Source of the DNA: Methylomonas paludis | Lineage (GTDB): Bacteria > Pseudomonadota > Gammaproteobacteria > Methylococcales > Methylomonadaceae | Reading direction: 5' to 3' | DNA length: 64,000 bases | NCBI RefSeq assembly: GCF_018734325.1 | Contig: NZ_CP073754.1 | Span: 2,356,001-2,420,000, forward strand | Shown here: one piece after another, positions 19,321 to 28,043 of the stretch | Layout of the letters: the number at the start of each line of letters is the position of its first letter | How positions within the stretch are numbered: the first letter of the stretch is position 1 | Notes under the pieces: generated by a model | Database searches by the model: none | What the model saw: the letters and a program-made list of their open reading frames with translations, nothing else | What the model was told of the DNA's origin: nothing | Position numbers and translations under genes: made by a program

Positions 19321-22300
19321 ATGACAATCCGCGTTGCCTTACACCATAAATCGCATTATGTTTTTGACCGGCCAGTCGTTGCTGCGCCGCACGAAATCCG
19401 TCTGCGCCCGACCGCCCACAGCCGCACTCCGGTTACCGGCTATTCCTTAACCGTTAAACCTGAAAAACACTTTGTCCACTGGCAGCAGGATGCCTATGGC
19501 AATTTTGTCGCTCGCTTAACCTTCCCTGAGCCAACCCGCGAACTGGAAGTGACCGTGGATTTGCTGGCCGATATGACGGTGGTTAATCCCTTTGACTTTT
19601 TTGTGGAAGAAGCGGTAGAGCAATATCCGTTCAGCTATCCACCCAGTCTGAAGGTTGAACTGGCACCCTTTCTGGAAACTACACCGGTTGGGCCATTGTT
19701 GGAAGCGCTGCTTAAAGAAATTAAGCAGGAAACCCCCAAAAAAATTACCACCACCAATTTTCTGGTGCAGGCCAATCAAAAAGTGCAGAGTCTGGTTGGT
19801 TATCTGATCAGGCTGGAACCAGGTGTGCAAAGCCCGGAAGAAACCCTGCACAATCAATCCGGCTCCTGCCGTGACAGTGCCTGGTTATTGGTGCAAATCC
19901 TGCGCAACCTAGGTATAGCCGCCCGCTTTGTATCCGGGTATCTGATCCAGTTAGCGGCAGACGAAAAGCCTTTGGATGGTCCATCTGGACCCAGCGCCGA
20001 TTTTACCGATTTACATGCCTGGTGCGAAGCCTATGTTCCCGGCGCAGGCTGGATTGGACTGGACGCCACCTCCGGCTTGCTGGCCGGTGAAGGTCATATC
20101 CCACTGGCCGTAACAGCCATCCCGGCTTCTGCCGCGCCGATCAGCGGCATGACCAGCGTTTGCGAATCGGATCTGAATGTGGAGATGCGCGTTACCCGCA
20201 TCCACGAAGACCCGCGCGTGACTAAACCGTATACCGAAGAACAGTGGCAAGCCATCCGCAGCTTGGGTCTGAATATCGACAAAGTGCTGCAGAATTCCGA
20301 TGTGCGCCTGACTCAGGGGGGAGAGCCCACTTTTGTCTCGGTTGATAATATGGACGGCCAGGAATGGAATATTACCGCGCTAGGCCCGGAAAAATGGCAA
20401 TTGGCCAATGACTTGGTACGGCGTTTGCAGAAACTATTCGCCACCGGCGGCGTATTGCACTTCGGCCAAGGCAAATGGTACCCCGGTGAACCCTTGCCCC
20501 GTTGGGCGCTGAATGTGTACTGGCGTAAAGACGGCGTACCTGTCTGGCAGGATTTAAACTTAATCGCCGAAGAACCGACCATTATCAACAGTGCAGATTT
20601 GCAAAAATTTGCCGAAACGCTGACCAAGCGGCTGAGTGTCAACCCCCAATATCTGATACCCGCCTTTGAAGACCCCTGGCTGGCCCTTGATGAAGAAAGC
20701 CGTTTACCGGCCAATGTTGATCCACACCAAGCTGATTTGAACAAGGCTGAAGTTCGCAAAGGTTTATCCAAAATTCTGCGGGCCGGCTTAAACTCGGTGG
20801 TTGGTTATGTATTGCCGATCAAATCGGTCGGCGATACCAATCTCAGCTGGCAATCCAGCCTATGGCCGCTTAGACATGACCGTCTGTATCTGCTGCCCGG
20901 CGATTCACCACTGGGATTAAGATTGCCGCTGAGCAGCCTACCCTGGGTTGCGCCTGCCCAAAAACAGCAGGCCGAAGTACCGGTCGATCCGTTTGCCAGC
21001 CGCGAAAATTTGAGCGATTTCCCGCGTAACGCCAAAACCAGTGTGCCAGCAGCGTTTATCGACAGCCCAGAGGCAAAAGAGATCATCCATACCGCGCTGA
21101 CGCTGGAAGTTCGCGAAGGTATTTTATACGTATTCATGCCGCCGACCACCAGCCTGGAAGCCTGGCTGGAACTGCTGGCCGCCATTGAATACACCGCTGC
21201 CGGCTTAAACCAAACCATACGTCTGGAAGGCTATCAACCGCCTTATGATCCGCGCCTGCAGTCACTGTCGGTGACACCAGACCCCGGCGTAATTGAAGTG
21301 AATATTCATCCTTCTGAAAACTGGGAAACCCTGGAAGCCAGAACTGAAGCCTTATATGCCGAAGCCCGCCTCACCCGGCTGGCCACCGAAAAATTTATGC
21401 TTGATGGCCGCCATACCGGCACCGGCGGCGGCAACCATATCACTTTAGGCGGTGCAACCCCGGCTGACAGCCCTTTTTTACGCCGTCCCGATTTGTTGAA
21501 AAGCCTGATTACTTACTGGCAACAGCATCCGGCTTTATCTTATCTGTTTTCCGGTCAGTTTATCGGCCCCACCAGTCAGGCACCGCGTGTCGATGAGGCG
21601 AGAGACGATAACCTGTACGAACTGGAAATTGCTTTTCAGCAAATCGAGCAAAAAATCGGCATCGGTCAGGAAAGCCTGCAGCCCTGGCTGGTTGACAGGC
21701 TGCTGCGTAACCTGTTGATCGACTTAACCGGCAACACTCACCGTGCCGAGTTTTGTATCGACAAGCTCTATTCGCCCGATTCCGCTACTGGACGGCTAGG
21801 CCTTGTGGAACTGCGCGCTTTTGAAATGCCGCCGCATTACCGCATGAGTTTGGTGCAATCCTTATTGCTGCGGGCGCTGGTTGCACGATTCTGGAATGAC
21901 CCTTACCACGGCAAACTGGTGTATTGGGATACCTCGCTGCATGACCGTTTCATGCTGCCGCATTTCATTGAACAGGATTTGCGTGACATCTGCCGTGATT
22001 TGCATAGTGCCGGCTTCCCGGTTGACTATAACTGGTTTGCCCCATTTCTGGAGTTCCGCTTTCCGCATTACGGTTCAGTTGCTTACGAAGGCGTGCTAAT
22101 TGAACTTAGACAGGCTATCGAACCCTGGCATGTACTGGGCGAAGAAATCAGCGGTTCCGGTATGTCGCGTTATGTCGACTCCTCTGTAGAGCGTCTGCAA
22201 ATCAAAGTCAGCAATATGATAGGCAGCCGCCATCAAGTGATTTGCAACGGCAGAGCCTTACCGCTACATCCAACCGGTATCCCCGGCGAATTTGTCGCCG

Positions 22301-22605
22301 GCGTGCGTTTTAAAGCCTGGGCCCCACCTTCTGCCCTACACCCCAGCATCGGCATTCATGCACCCTTAGTGTTTGATTTGCTCGACAGTTGGAATGGCCG
22401 TTCCATTGGCGGTTGTACTTATCATGTCAGCCATCCGGGCGGTCGCAATTACGAGACATTCCCCGTCAACGCCAACGAAGCCGAAGCCCGCCGCCGTGCC
22501 CGTTTTTGGGAACATGGCCATAGTGCCGGATCGTTGCAAGTCAAACCGGAAGCTCTCAATCCGCGCTTTCCATTGACCCTGGATTTACGTTGGCAAACAC
22601 CATAA
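19321..22605 (+). CDS. Transglutaminase-like / GS-like amidoligase fusion (DUF2126)
   Basis: A 1094-residue cytoplasmic protein. Residues ~1-260 hold a bacterial transglutaminase N-domain plus a transglutaminase-like protease core with Cys183 (GSCRDSAW), His232 (LHAWCEAY) and Asp248 (GLDAT). From ~325 to the end is the DUF2126 region, classed in the literature as a glutamine-synthetase-like amidoligase. Its marks are LTQGGEPTFVSVDN, DGRHTGTGGGNHITLGG, LFSGQFIGPTSQAPR and VELRAFEMPPHYRM. The length is typical for the fused form. It may both cleave and form amide bonds on a peptide. The gene sits between Anbu copy 3 and the HPPD-like gene (19 nt). Substrate is unknown. Confidence 0.93.
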   Translation: MTIRVALHHKSHYVFDRPVVAAPHEIRLRPTAHSRTPVTGYSLTVKPEKHFVHWQQDAYGNFVARLTFPEPTRELEVTVDLLADMTVVNPFDFFVEEAVEQYPFSYPPSLKVELAPFLETTPVGPLLEALLKEIKQETPKKITTTNFLVQANQKVQSLVGYLIRLEPGVQSPEETLHNQSGSCRDSAWLLVQILRNLGIAARFVSGYLIQLAADEKPLDGPSGPSADFTDLHAWCEAYVPGAGWIGLDATSGLLAGEGHIPLAVTAIPASAAPISGMTSVCESDLNVEMRVTRIHEDPRVTKPYTEEQWQAIRSLGLNIDKVLQNSDVRLTQGGEPTFVSVDNMDGQEWNITALGPEKWQLANDLVRRLQKLFATGGVLHFGQGKWYPGEPLPRWALNVYWRKDGVPVWQDLNLIAEEPTIINSADLQKFAETLTKRLSVNPQYLIPAFEDPWLALDEESRLPANVDPHQADLNKAEVRKGLSKILRAGLNSVVGYVLPIKSVGDTNLSWQSSLWPLRHDRLYLLPGDSPLGLRLPLSSLPWVAPAQKQQAEVPVDPFASRENLSDFPRNAKTSVPAAFIDSPEAKEIIHTALTLEVREGILYVFMPPTTSLEAWLELLAAIEYTAAGLNQTIRLEGYQPPYDPRLQSLSVTPDPGVIEVNIHPSENWETLEARTEALYAEARLTRLATEKFMLDGRHTGTGGGNHITLGGATPADSPFLRRPDLLKSLITYWQQHPALSYLFSGQFIGPTSQAPRVDEARDDNLYELEIAFQQIEQKIGIGQESLQPWLVDRLLRNLLIDLTGNTHRAEFCIDKLYSPDSATGRLGLVELRAFEMPPHYRMSLVQSLLLRALVARFWNDPYHGKLVYWDTSLHDRFMLPHFIEQDLRDICRDLHSAGFPVDYNWFAPFLEFRFPHYGSVAYEGVLIELRQAIEPWHVLGEEISGSGMSRYVDSSVERLQIKVSNMIGSRHQVICNGRALPLHPTGIPGEFVAGVRFKAWAPPSALHPSIGIHAPLVFDLLDSWNGRSIGGCTYHVSHPGGRNYETFPVNANEAEARRRARFWEHGHSAGSLQVKPEALNPRFPLTLDLRWQTP

Positions 22606-22624
22606 AATTTAAGGACTAAACCCT

Positions 22625-23848
22625 ATGTTGTGCTCAACCAATCATCCCCGCTTTGGGGATAAACAAAACTCGCCTTTTTTTGAGGAGTATGTGTATCGCC
22701 TGCTGGAAGAGCGGGACCGCAGCGGCCTGACCGATATGATAGGCGGCATCGAAGCGCTGATGATCAGCGTAGAGCCCGGTAACTCGGTGGAATACATTAC
22801 CGAACTGGCGCTGATGACGCCTTATCAGTATCTGGTGACGCTGGACAGCGAAAAGCATCTGACTCATGTATTGCGTATCGACATGAATTCGCCGGACATC
22901 CTGCTCCGCGAAGTCAAGCAACCTGAACATAACGACATTTTTCGCAGCCTTAACGACCTGTACCCGGTGGGCGCCAGACGTCCGCACAGCCGTTATCTGG
23001 GTGAAATCCTGCTCAGTACTGACCGTCATCAAGTGGTGGCTTTGCAACAGCAACGCGAATTTCGTTTTTTCCCGATCGGCCAGCTGTCCGAACTGGATTT
23101 ACCCCTGAATGTGAGTATTTCCAAACCCTCGCCTTACACTCAAAATGTGATCGGTTATATGGAACGCCCGGTAGACGGCATCCGGGTTTACCATCACGGC
23201 ACCTGTGTTATCCTGCCCACTGCTCAAGCGGCAAACGACAGAGGAAAAGAAATGCAGGAGCGTTTGGGCATTAAAGACCTGATTCTGCCTATCGACCATC
23301 TGGCTACCAGGGTATATAGCCAAAACCGCGAAGCCGCTATTCTGGAATATCTGGCCTTATCCAGTTATTACTACTGGGGCAGTTATGATATTAAAGATCA
23401 GAACTCGTCGACCAACGTCACCAAAAACGTTCGCGGCACGCCGGAATCCAACAGTCCGGCCAAAGTATTTACCGCCAATAACCACCCTTATTGCGTGAAT
23501 CATCTAGACCAGCTGCCCAGCCCTACCGAAACCTTTGTGCGCAACTTTGGCCCGCGTTTACACCATATGGCAGTCGATGTTAAAGACGGCCAGACCAACG
23601 GCAAGGAAAATATCGATGTGGTGGTGGATGCCATTACCGCGCAAGGTAAAGGCTTTTTGCTGGACACCATTGGTTCCCGCGAAGAAGGTTTGAAACAAAT
23701 CTTCTCCTCCGCCTCGGATTATTCTTCATTGATCATCGAATATGTACAAAGATTCGGCGATTTTGAAGGCTTTTTCGCTAAAGACAATGTCGCCCAGCTG
23801 ACTTTTGCGGCCGGCATGGATGAAGGCGTGCGGAGTCAGGTGGAATAA
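22625..23848 (+). CDS. HPPD-like (VOC-fold) Fe(II) dioxygenase candidate
   Basis: A 407-residue protein. The C-terminal half matches the layout of 4-hydroxyphenylpyruvate dioxygenase: PIDHLATRV (His225), GPRLHHMAVDV (His313 or His314) and LIIEYVQRFG (Glu372), which would be the 2-His-1-Glu iron site. GKGFLLDTI and GLKQIFSS correspond to the strand before the glutamate. The N-terminal ~200 residues (GGIEALMISVEPGNSVEYI, GIRVYHHGTC) are not like standard HPPD. It starts 19 nt after the transglutaminase/GS-like gene, so it is part of that operon. It is probably an oxygenase acting on an alpha-keto acid or an unusual substrate, not true tyrosine catabolism. Start ATG 22625. Confidence 0.7.
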   Translation: MLCSTNHPRFGDKQNSPFFEEYVYRLLEERDRSGLTDMIGGIEALMISVEPGNSVEYITELALMTPYQYLVTLDSEKHLTHVLRIDMNSPDILLREVKQPEHNDIFRSLNDLYPVGARRPHSRYLGEILLSTDRHQVVALQQQREFRFFPIGQLSELDLPLNVSISKPSPYTQNVIGYMERPVDGIRVYHHGTCVILPTAQAANDRGKEMQERLGIKDLILPIDHLATRVYSQNREAAILEYLALSSYYYWGSYDIKDQNSSTNVTKNVRGTPESNSPAKVFTANNHPYCVNHLDQLPSPTETFVRNFGPRLHHMAVDVKDGQTNGKENIDVVVDAITAQGKGFLLDTIGSREEGLKQIFSSASDYSSLIIEYVQRFGDFEGFFAKDNVAQLTFAAGMDEGVRSQVE

Positions 23849-23864
23849 ATTCTGTCTTCAGCCT

Positions 23865-23885
23865 CCAGCCGGGGGATCCGGCTGG
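23865..23885 (+). terminator. Hairpin at end of amidoligase operon
   Basis: An 8-bp perfect stem (CCAGCCGG / CCGGCTGG) with a GGGAT loop starts 16 nt after the HPPD-like stop. There is no T-tract after it, so it is a weak or Rho-assisted terminator. Confidence 0.4.
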
Positions 23886-24132
23886 GGGGTAATGTTTCTG
23901 AATGACTTGGCGGATCATTCCTGTCACTTTCATAACACGAACATCCCTGCCTTCGCTTTGCCTCGTAGTTATTTAAAGCGAGGTTGACTGTATGCTCAAC
24001 TTACCAAGTATTCTCAGCTATTTTACGATGAGTCACACCTGAAATTGGTGCTGAAATGTCAAACATGATCTCGGAAGCACGGTTGGAATAATGACGCTTA
24101 TAGCCTAAAGCCAAGCAAAGCGGCAAACAAAA

Positions 24133-24507
24133 ATGAATAAAGTTGTGATTCGCAGCAGTGAGCCTGATGATTTTTTTACCCGCGCAAAAGCTGCCGCCAA
24201 ACGTGCAGATCAAGGCGACCAGTTTGATGGAAGCATAACACTGTCTTTTGCAGACCCGCAACGCATGTTTAGTGTATTGACCAAGGCCAGACGCAATTTA
24301 ATGCATGAATTGATACAACAACCTAAAACTATTAACGAATTATCGATTAAATTGAATCGAAATCGCTCGGCAATCAGCAAAGATGTTAATTTACTTGAAA
24401 AAGCCGGCTTGCTGGTTTCAAAAGTTGAAGCCAATCCCGGTCACGGCGTACACAAATTAGTCCAGGCTGTGGCCAACAAAATTGAGATTACGGCTACTTT
24501 GGCTTAA
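24133..24507 (+). CDS. HTH DNA-binding protein, antitoxin-like (HVO_A0114 type)
   Basis: A 124-residue protein with a winged helix-turn-helix between ~50 and 110: FSVLTKARRNLMHELIQQ, then TINELSIKLNRNRSAISKDV (recognition helix) and LLEKAGLLVSK. This arrangement matches small regulators annotated as the HVO_A0114 family, often the antitoxin of a two-gene module. I found no intact toxin gene in the 280 nt upstream, only short frames, so the partner may be lost. The next gene is over 900 nt away. It could repress its own promoter or an unlinked gene. Confidence 0.6.
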   Translation: MNKVVIRSSEPDDFFTRAKAAAKRADQGDQFDGSITLSFADPQRMFSVLTKARRNLMHELIQQPKTINELSIKLNRNRSAISKDVNLLEKAGLLVSKVEANPGHGVHKLVQAVANKIEITATLA

Positions 24508-24675
24508 ACTTCGAGCATGAATCCATGCCCGATATCGGTAATTGGCATCAAAGATAAATAAGTCGATAAATTACGATTGCATTTTCCAATTACGCAGCCC
24601 AATTTTTGCATTGTCTTTTTTATCTTTTGTAATTTATTCAGCATAACGCTGGATGATCCTTTATGAACAAGTAGT

Positions 24676-24794
24676 TGGCTTCGAGGCTACGGGCCGCCAT
24701 GTGGCTGATTTTCTTGCTCTAAACAACTCTAAACAGTAAAAGTTACCTTGATGCTGAAGTTTTGGTGGATTGCCTAGCGGCGAAGCCACCTTAC
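24676..24794. repeat. Dispersed ~115-bp repeat, copy 1, with REP palindrome
   Basis: The stretch from the GAGGCTACGGGCC motif through CTAAACAACTCTAAACA and AAAAGTTACCTTGATGC to a GGTGGATTGCC...CCACC palindrome (24764-24790) recurs nearly base for base at 30228-30346. It is intergenic, with no coding content. Confidence 0.7.
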
Positions 24795-24855
24795 GCACTT
24801 TGATGAAGGCTATACTGCCCCTGACATTGGCGCATCTTGATAATGCTCTCAACAA

Positions 24856-25134
24856 CTAACTGTTTTTTAAAGCTATGTTGGCGTTAATAGTTGATTTGGG
24901 CAGAATAAGGTAGAAGTCATAGTAAAATCCCCGAACCCTTTGTTTGATAGTAGAGTGGGTCAAACTATAGTAGTTCGACCAGCCTATATACCATTCATTA
25001 ATCGTCTTCAGACTGGCTTCTAGCGTCTTGTCTCGGTGTCTCGGAACATCAGGGACTGTGGCTTTACTCGTGGCTGTTTGCAGGGCCTTGTGCGCTATCG
25101 CTATCATCCCGACCCGATCCCGACAATCCAACAA
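24856..25134 (-). pseudogene. Group II intron reverse transcriptase/maturase C-terminal remnant
   Basis: A ~92-codon frame contains SLKTINEWYIGWSNYYSLT, which is like the maturase C-terminal motif (helix with GW.NYY) of group II intron reverse transcriptases. The fingers/palm domains, including the YADD box, are absent on either side, and the frame breaks up after residue ~75. I call it a decayed relic. No complete intron RNA domain V was recognised. Confidence 0.5.
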
Positions 25135-25148
25135 AAATAACTGCAGAG

Positions 25149-25240
25149 CTGGGCGCTTTCACTTCGTGCTCTAACGAGTCGAGTGACAAAACGCCAGGCA
25201 GTTTTGGATGTCTGTAGTGGATTGCAGGTGGGGAATCGAC
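25149..25240. repeat. Degenerate bipartite REP element
   Basis: GGGCGCTTTCACTTCGTGCT, then CGAGTCGAGTGACAAAACGCC, then GTAGTGGATTGCAGG, copies the order of the composite REP units at 28760-29040 and 63316-63395, with several mismatches. Confidence 0.5.
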
Positions 25241-25424
25241 CATACTTGAAATTAAAATCCACTTTAATGAGATAAGCTCTTTCTAGCATTGATAACTATG
25301 TGCTATGGTTGGAAAAGTTGTCTTTATGCCGTGAACTTAAGGCATAGATATTATAAGGATACTGCATGAGTGCGCAGCAAAATCCGAATTTGAAGCCCGA
25401 CGTTTAATCATTAAATCCAATTTC

Positions 25425-28019
25425 ATGAATCAACACCACCGCGAAATTAGCCAAGCAAACTATGGAATTTATGCTGAAAGCGGCAACATTAACATAAATC
25501 ACGGCAACCAGCCGATACCCAAAAACCTGACCGCGCCGCCATTTATTTCCAAGGTGTTTATCGGCAGGGAAGCTGAAATTAAGGCTGTACGTCAGCAGTT
25601 GCAGAATGGTCATTTGTTACTGCTGGTCAATGGCGAAGGCGGTATCGGCAAAACCACACTGACGGCGCATTATTATCAGCAATATGCTCATGATTATCAG
25701 CATGTGGCCTGGGTTTTCGCTGAAAGCAGTCTGCTAGAGGCTTTATTAAGCTTGGCTAGCCCTCTACAACTGGAATTTGCTCCGCAATGCTCTTCACAAC
25801 AACGGCTTAATGCCTTATTGGCCGGTATGGCTAATTTGGCGTCCCCCTGTTTGCTGGTGATTGATAACGCCAATAATTTAGCTGAGCTTAATGATTATTA
25901 TCTGGCGTTATCCAGTTGCCCAAATTTTCATATTCTACTGACCACTCGCATTACTGAATTTGAGCAGGCAGCCCGATATGCCATTTCCCCATTGCCGGTT
26001 GAGCTAGCCACTCAGTTGTTTGTTGAACATTATCCGCAACATCAGCGCGCAGAAAATCCCTTATTGCACAGCATCCTGGCGGCAGTGGGCTACAACACTT
26101 TGGTGATTGAACTGCTGGCGAAAAATCTGGCGATCAGCAATCGGCTGAAAACCCGCTATCGCCTGGCTGAGCTGCTGGCCGATCTGCAACAAAAAGGCCT
26201 GCTGGCGATACAGAGTCAAGTAGTCAACACGGCTTACCACAGCGATGGCCAAGCGTTACGCGCGGCAAGCCCGGCGGCGATTATCTCCGCCATGTACGAT
26301 ATGGGGGAGCTTAATGATCAAGAAACCGCTTTGCTGTCTGTGTTTGCCGTGCTGCCGGCGGAAAATATTGACTATGCTGTACTGGAAACATTGCTGCCAG
26401 ACAAGGAAAATTTGGATACCGTACTGCTGGACTTAGCTCAAAAAGGCTGGTTGGCAAACCAGGCCGATAGCAATTTTAAAATCAGCCCGGTAGTGCAGGA
26501 AATTACCTTGGACAAAAACCGGCGGCGCTTGTTGGCTGATTGCCGGCAGTTGATAGCCTCACTGATAGATCAACTTATTTACGAACCTGGTATTGGACAC
26601 CCGGTTCAAATCAGTTATACAGAAGCTGCTGTGCTTACGCATTATGGCGAACAGATTATCCAGCGCTTGATTGAACCTGACGAATATCTAGCTTTGCTAT
26701 GTGACAGACTGGGAAATTTTCACAAGACCACTGGTAATCTAGTTAATGCATTGAACTGTTTTGAAGCTTATTTTAGATCCTATAAAGCTCTGTATCAGGC
26801 CTACCCCAACAAAGTGTCCGTTAAAAACTGCTTAGCGATTTCCTACGAAAAATTGGGCGATACGCATGCTATGCTGGGCAATTTGGAACAGGCATTAGGT
26901 CTTTTTGAAGCTGAAATTCTGTTATTCCAAGAACTCCATGCAAACTACTCCTACGATGTGAGCTTTAAAAATGGTCTGGCGATTTGCTACTCGAAACTGG
27001 GCGATACACACACTATATTAAGTAATTTAACTCAGTGCTTGTATTTTTATAAAAATGAAACTGATTTGTTCAAAGAATTGTATGTGGCCAACCCCAACAA
27101 CTTGCCCTTTAAACGTGGCTTAGCGATTTCCTACGAAAAATTGGGTAACACATACACAGCGTTGGGCAATTTAAATCAGGCTTTAGTTTTTTTTGATGCG
27201 TATTTTAGATTAAGTAACGAGCTGTATGAGGCCGCCCCCGATAATGTATCTTTTAAAAGCAGCTTGGCGATTTCCTACGAAAAATTGGGCACTGCGCACG
27301 CCGCGCTGGGCAATTTAAATCAGGCTTTAGTTTTTTTTGATGAGTATTTTAGATTAAGTAACGAGCTGTATGAGGCCACCCCCGATAATGTATCTTTTAA
27401 AAGCAGCTTGGCGATTTCCTACGAAAAATTGGGCACTGCGCACGCCGCGCTGGACAATTTAAATCAGGCTTTAGTTTTTTTTGATGAGTATTTTAGATTA
27501 AGTAATGAGCTGTATGAGGCCCACCCCAACAATGTATCCTTAAAAAACAATTTGGCGATTTCCTACGAAAAATTGGGCACTGCGCACGCCGCGCTGGGCA
27601 ATTTGGCACTGGCCTTGATCTTTTTTACAGCTGATACTCAATTAACCAAAGAACTGTATGATGCCTACCCTACCAACGTAGCCTTCAAACGCGGATTGGC
27701 GATTTCCTACGAGAAACTGGGTAAAGTACACTTCGCACTTGAAAATTGGGAGCAGGCCTTGGACTTTTTTGAAGAACAATTTGGTCTAAGCAAAGAACTG
27801 TATGAGGCCCACCCTAGTGATGTGTCCATTAAAAACGGTTTGGCTATTTCTTACACAAATTTGGGTAGACTTTTTGAAAGAGCCGGCCTTAATCAGCAAG
27901 CTAAAGAGTATTACCAAACAGCAAAGCTGTTTCTGGACGAGTTAGTTAATAGCTCACCTTTGTATGTCAAGTTCAAGCAGCTCAATGACTGGGTTGTACA
28001 GAGATTATCAGGATTATGA
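25425..28019 (+). CDS. NB-ARC STAND ATPase with TPR repeats (bacterial NLR)
   Basis: 864 residues. The N-terminal 1-35 is a short Gly/Asn/Ile-rich stretch (NYGIYAESGNININHG). The NB-ARC module has Walker A GEGGIGKTT at 70-78, Walker B LLVIDNA at 143-149, LLTTR at 171-175 and a GLPL-like GYNTLVIELLAKNL near 222. A winged-helix region follows to ~400, then about nine TPR-type units of 48 residues (~430-840), several nearly identical even in DNA. STAND proteins oligomerise on ligand binding to switch on an effector; TPRs are usually the sensor. There is no effector domain in this chain, but a TIR-like gene begins 24 nt downstream. A phage-defence sensor is likely, though signal transduction remains possible. 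Confidence 0.85.
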   Translation: MNQHHREISQANYGIYAESGNININHGNQPIPKNLTAPPFISKVFIGREAEIKAVRQQLQNGHLLLLVNGEGGIGKTTLTAHYYQQYAHDYQHVAWVFAESSLLEALLSLASPLQLEFAPQCSSQQRLNALLAGMANLASPCLLVIDNANNLAELNDYYLALSSCPNFHILLTTRITEFEQAARYAISPLPVELATQLFVEHYPQHQRAENPLLHSILAAVGYNTLVIELLAKNLAISNRLKTRYRLAELLADLQQKGLLAIQSQVVNTAYHSDGQALRAASPAAIISAMYDMGELNDQETALLSVFAVLPAENIDYAVLETLLPDKENLDTVLLDLAQKGWLANQADSNFKISPVVQEITLDKNRRRLLADCRQLIASLIDQLIYEPGIGHPVQISYTEAAVLTHYGEQIIQRLIEPDEYLALLCDRLGNFHKTTGNLVNALNCFEAYFRSYKALYQAYPNKVSVKNCLAISYEKLGDTHAMLGNLEQALGLFEAEILLFQELHANYSYDVSFKNGLAICYSKLGDTHTILSNLTQCLYFYKNETDLFKELYVANPNNLPFKRGLAISYEKLGNTYTALGNLNQALVFFDAYFRLSNELYEAAPDNVSFKSSLAISYEKLGTAHAALGNLNQALVFFDEYFRLSNELYEATPDNVSFKSSLAISYEKLGTAHAALDNLNQALVFFDEYFRLSNELYEAHPNNVSLKNNLAISYEKLGTAHAALGNLALALIFFTADTQLTKELYDAYPTNVAFKRGLAISYEKLGKVHFALENWEQALDFFEEQFGLSKELYEAHPSDVSIKNGLAISYTNLGRLFERAGLNQQAKEYYQTAKLFLDELVNSSPLYVKFKQLNDWVVQRLSGL

Positions 28020-28043
28020 TGATTAACTATTCAATGAAAGACT

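Noticed and set aside
22625..23848. True 4-hydroxyphenylpyruvate dioxygenase (hpd)
   Set aside because: The N-terminal half differs and the gene lies in an amidoligase operon without tyrosine catabolism genes.
24001..24261. 86-codon minus-strand frame overlapping the HTH gene
   Set aside because: It overlaps the HTH gene start on the other strand and shows no domain.
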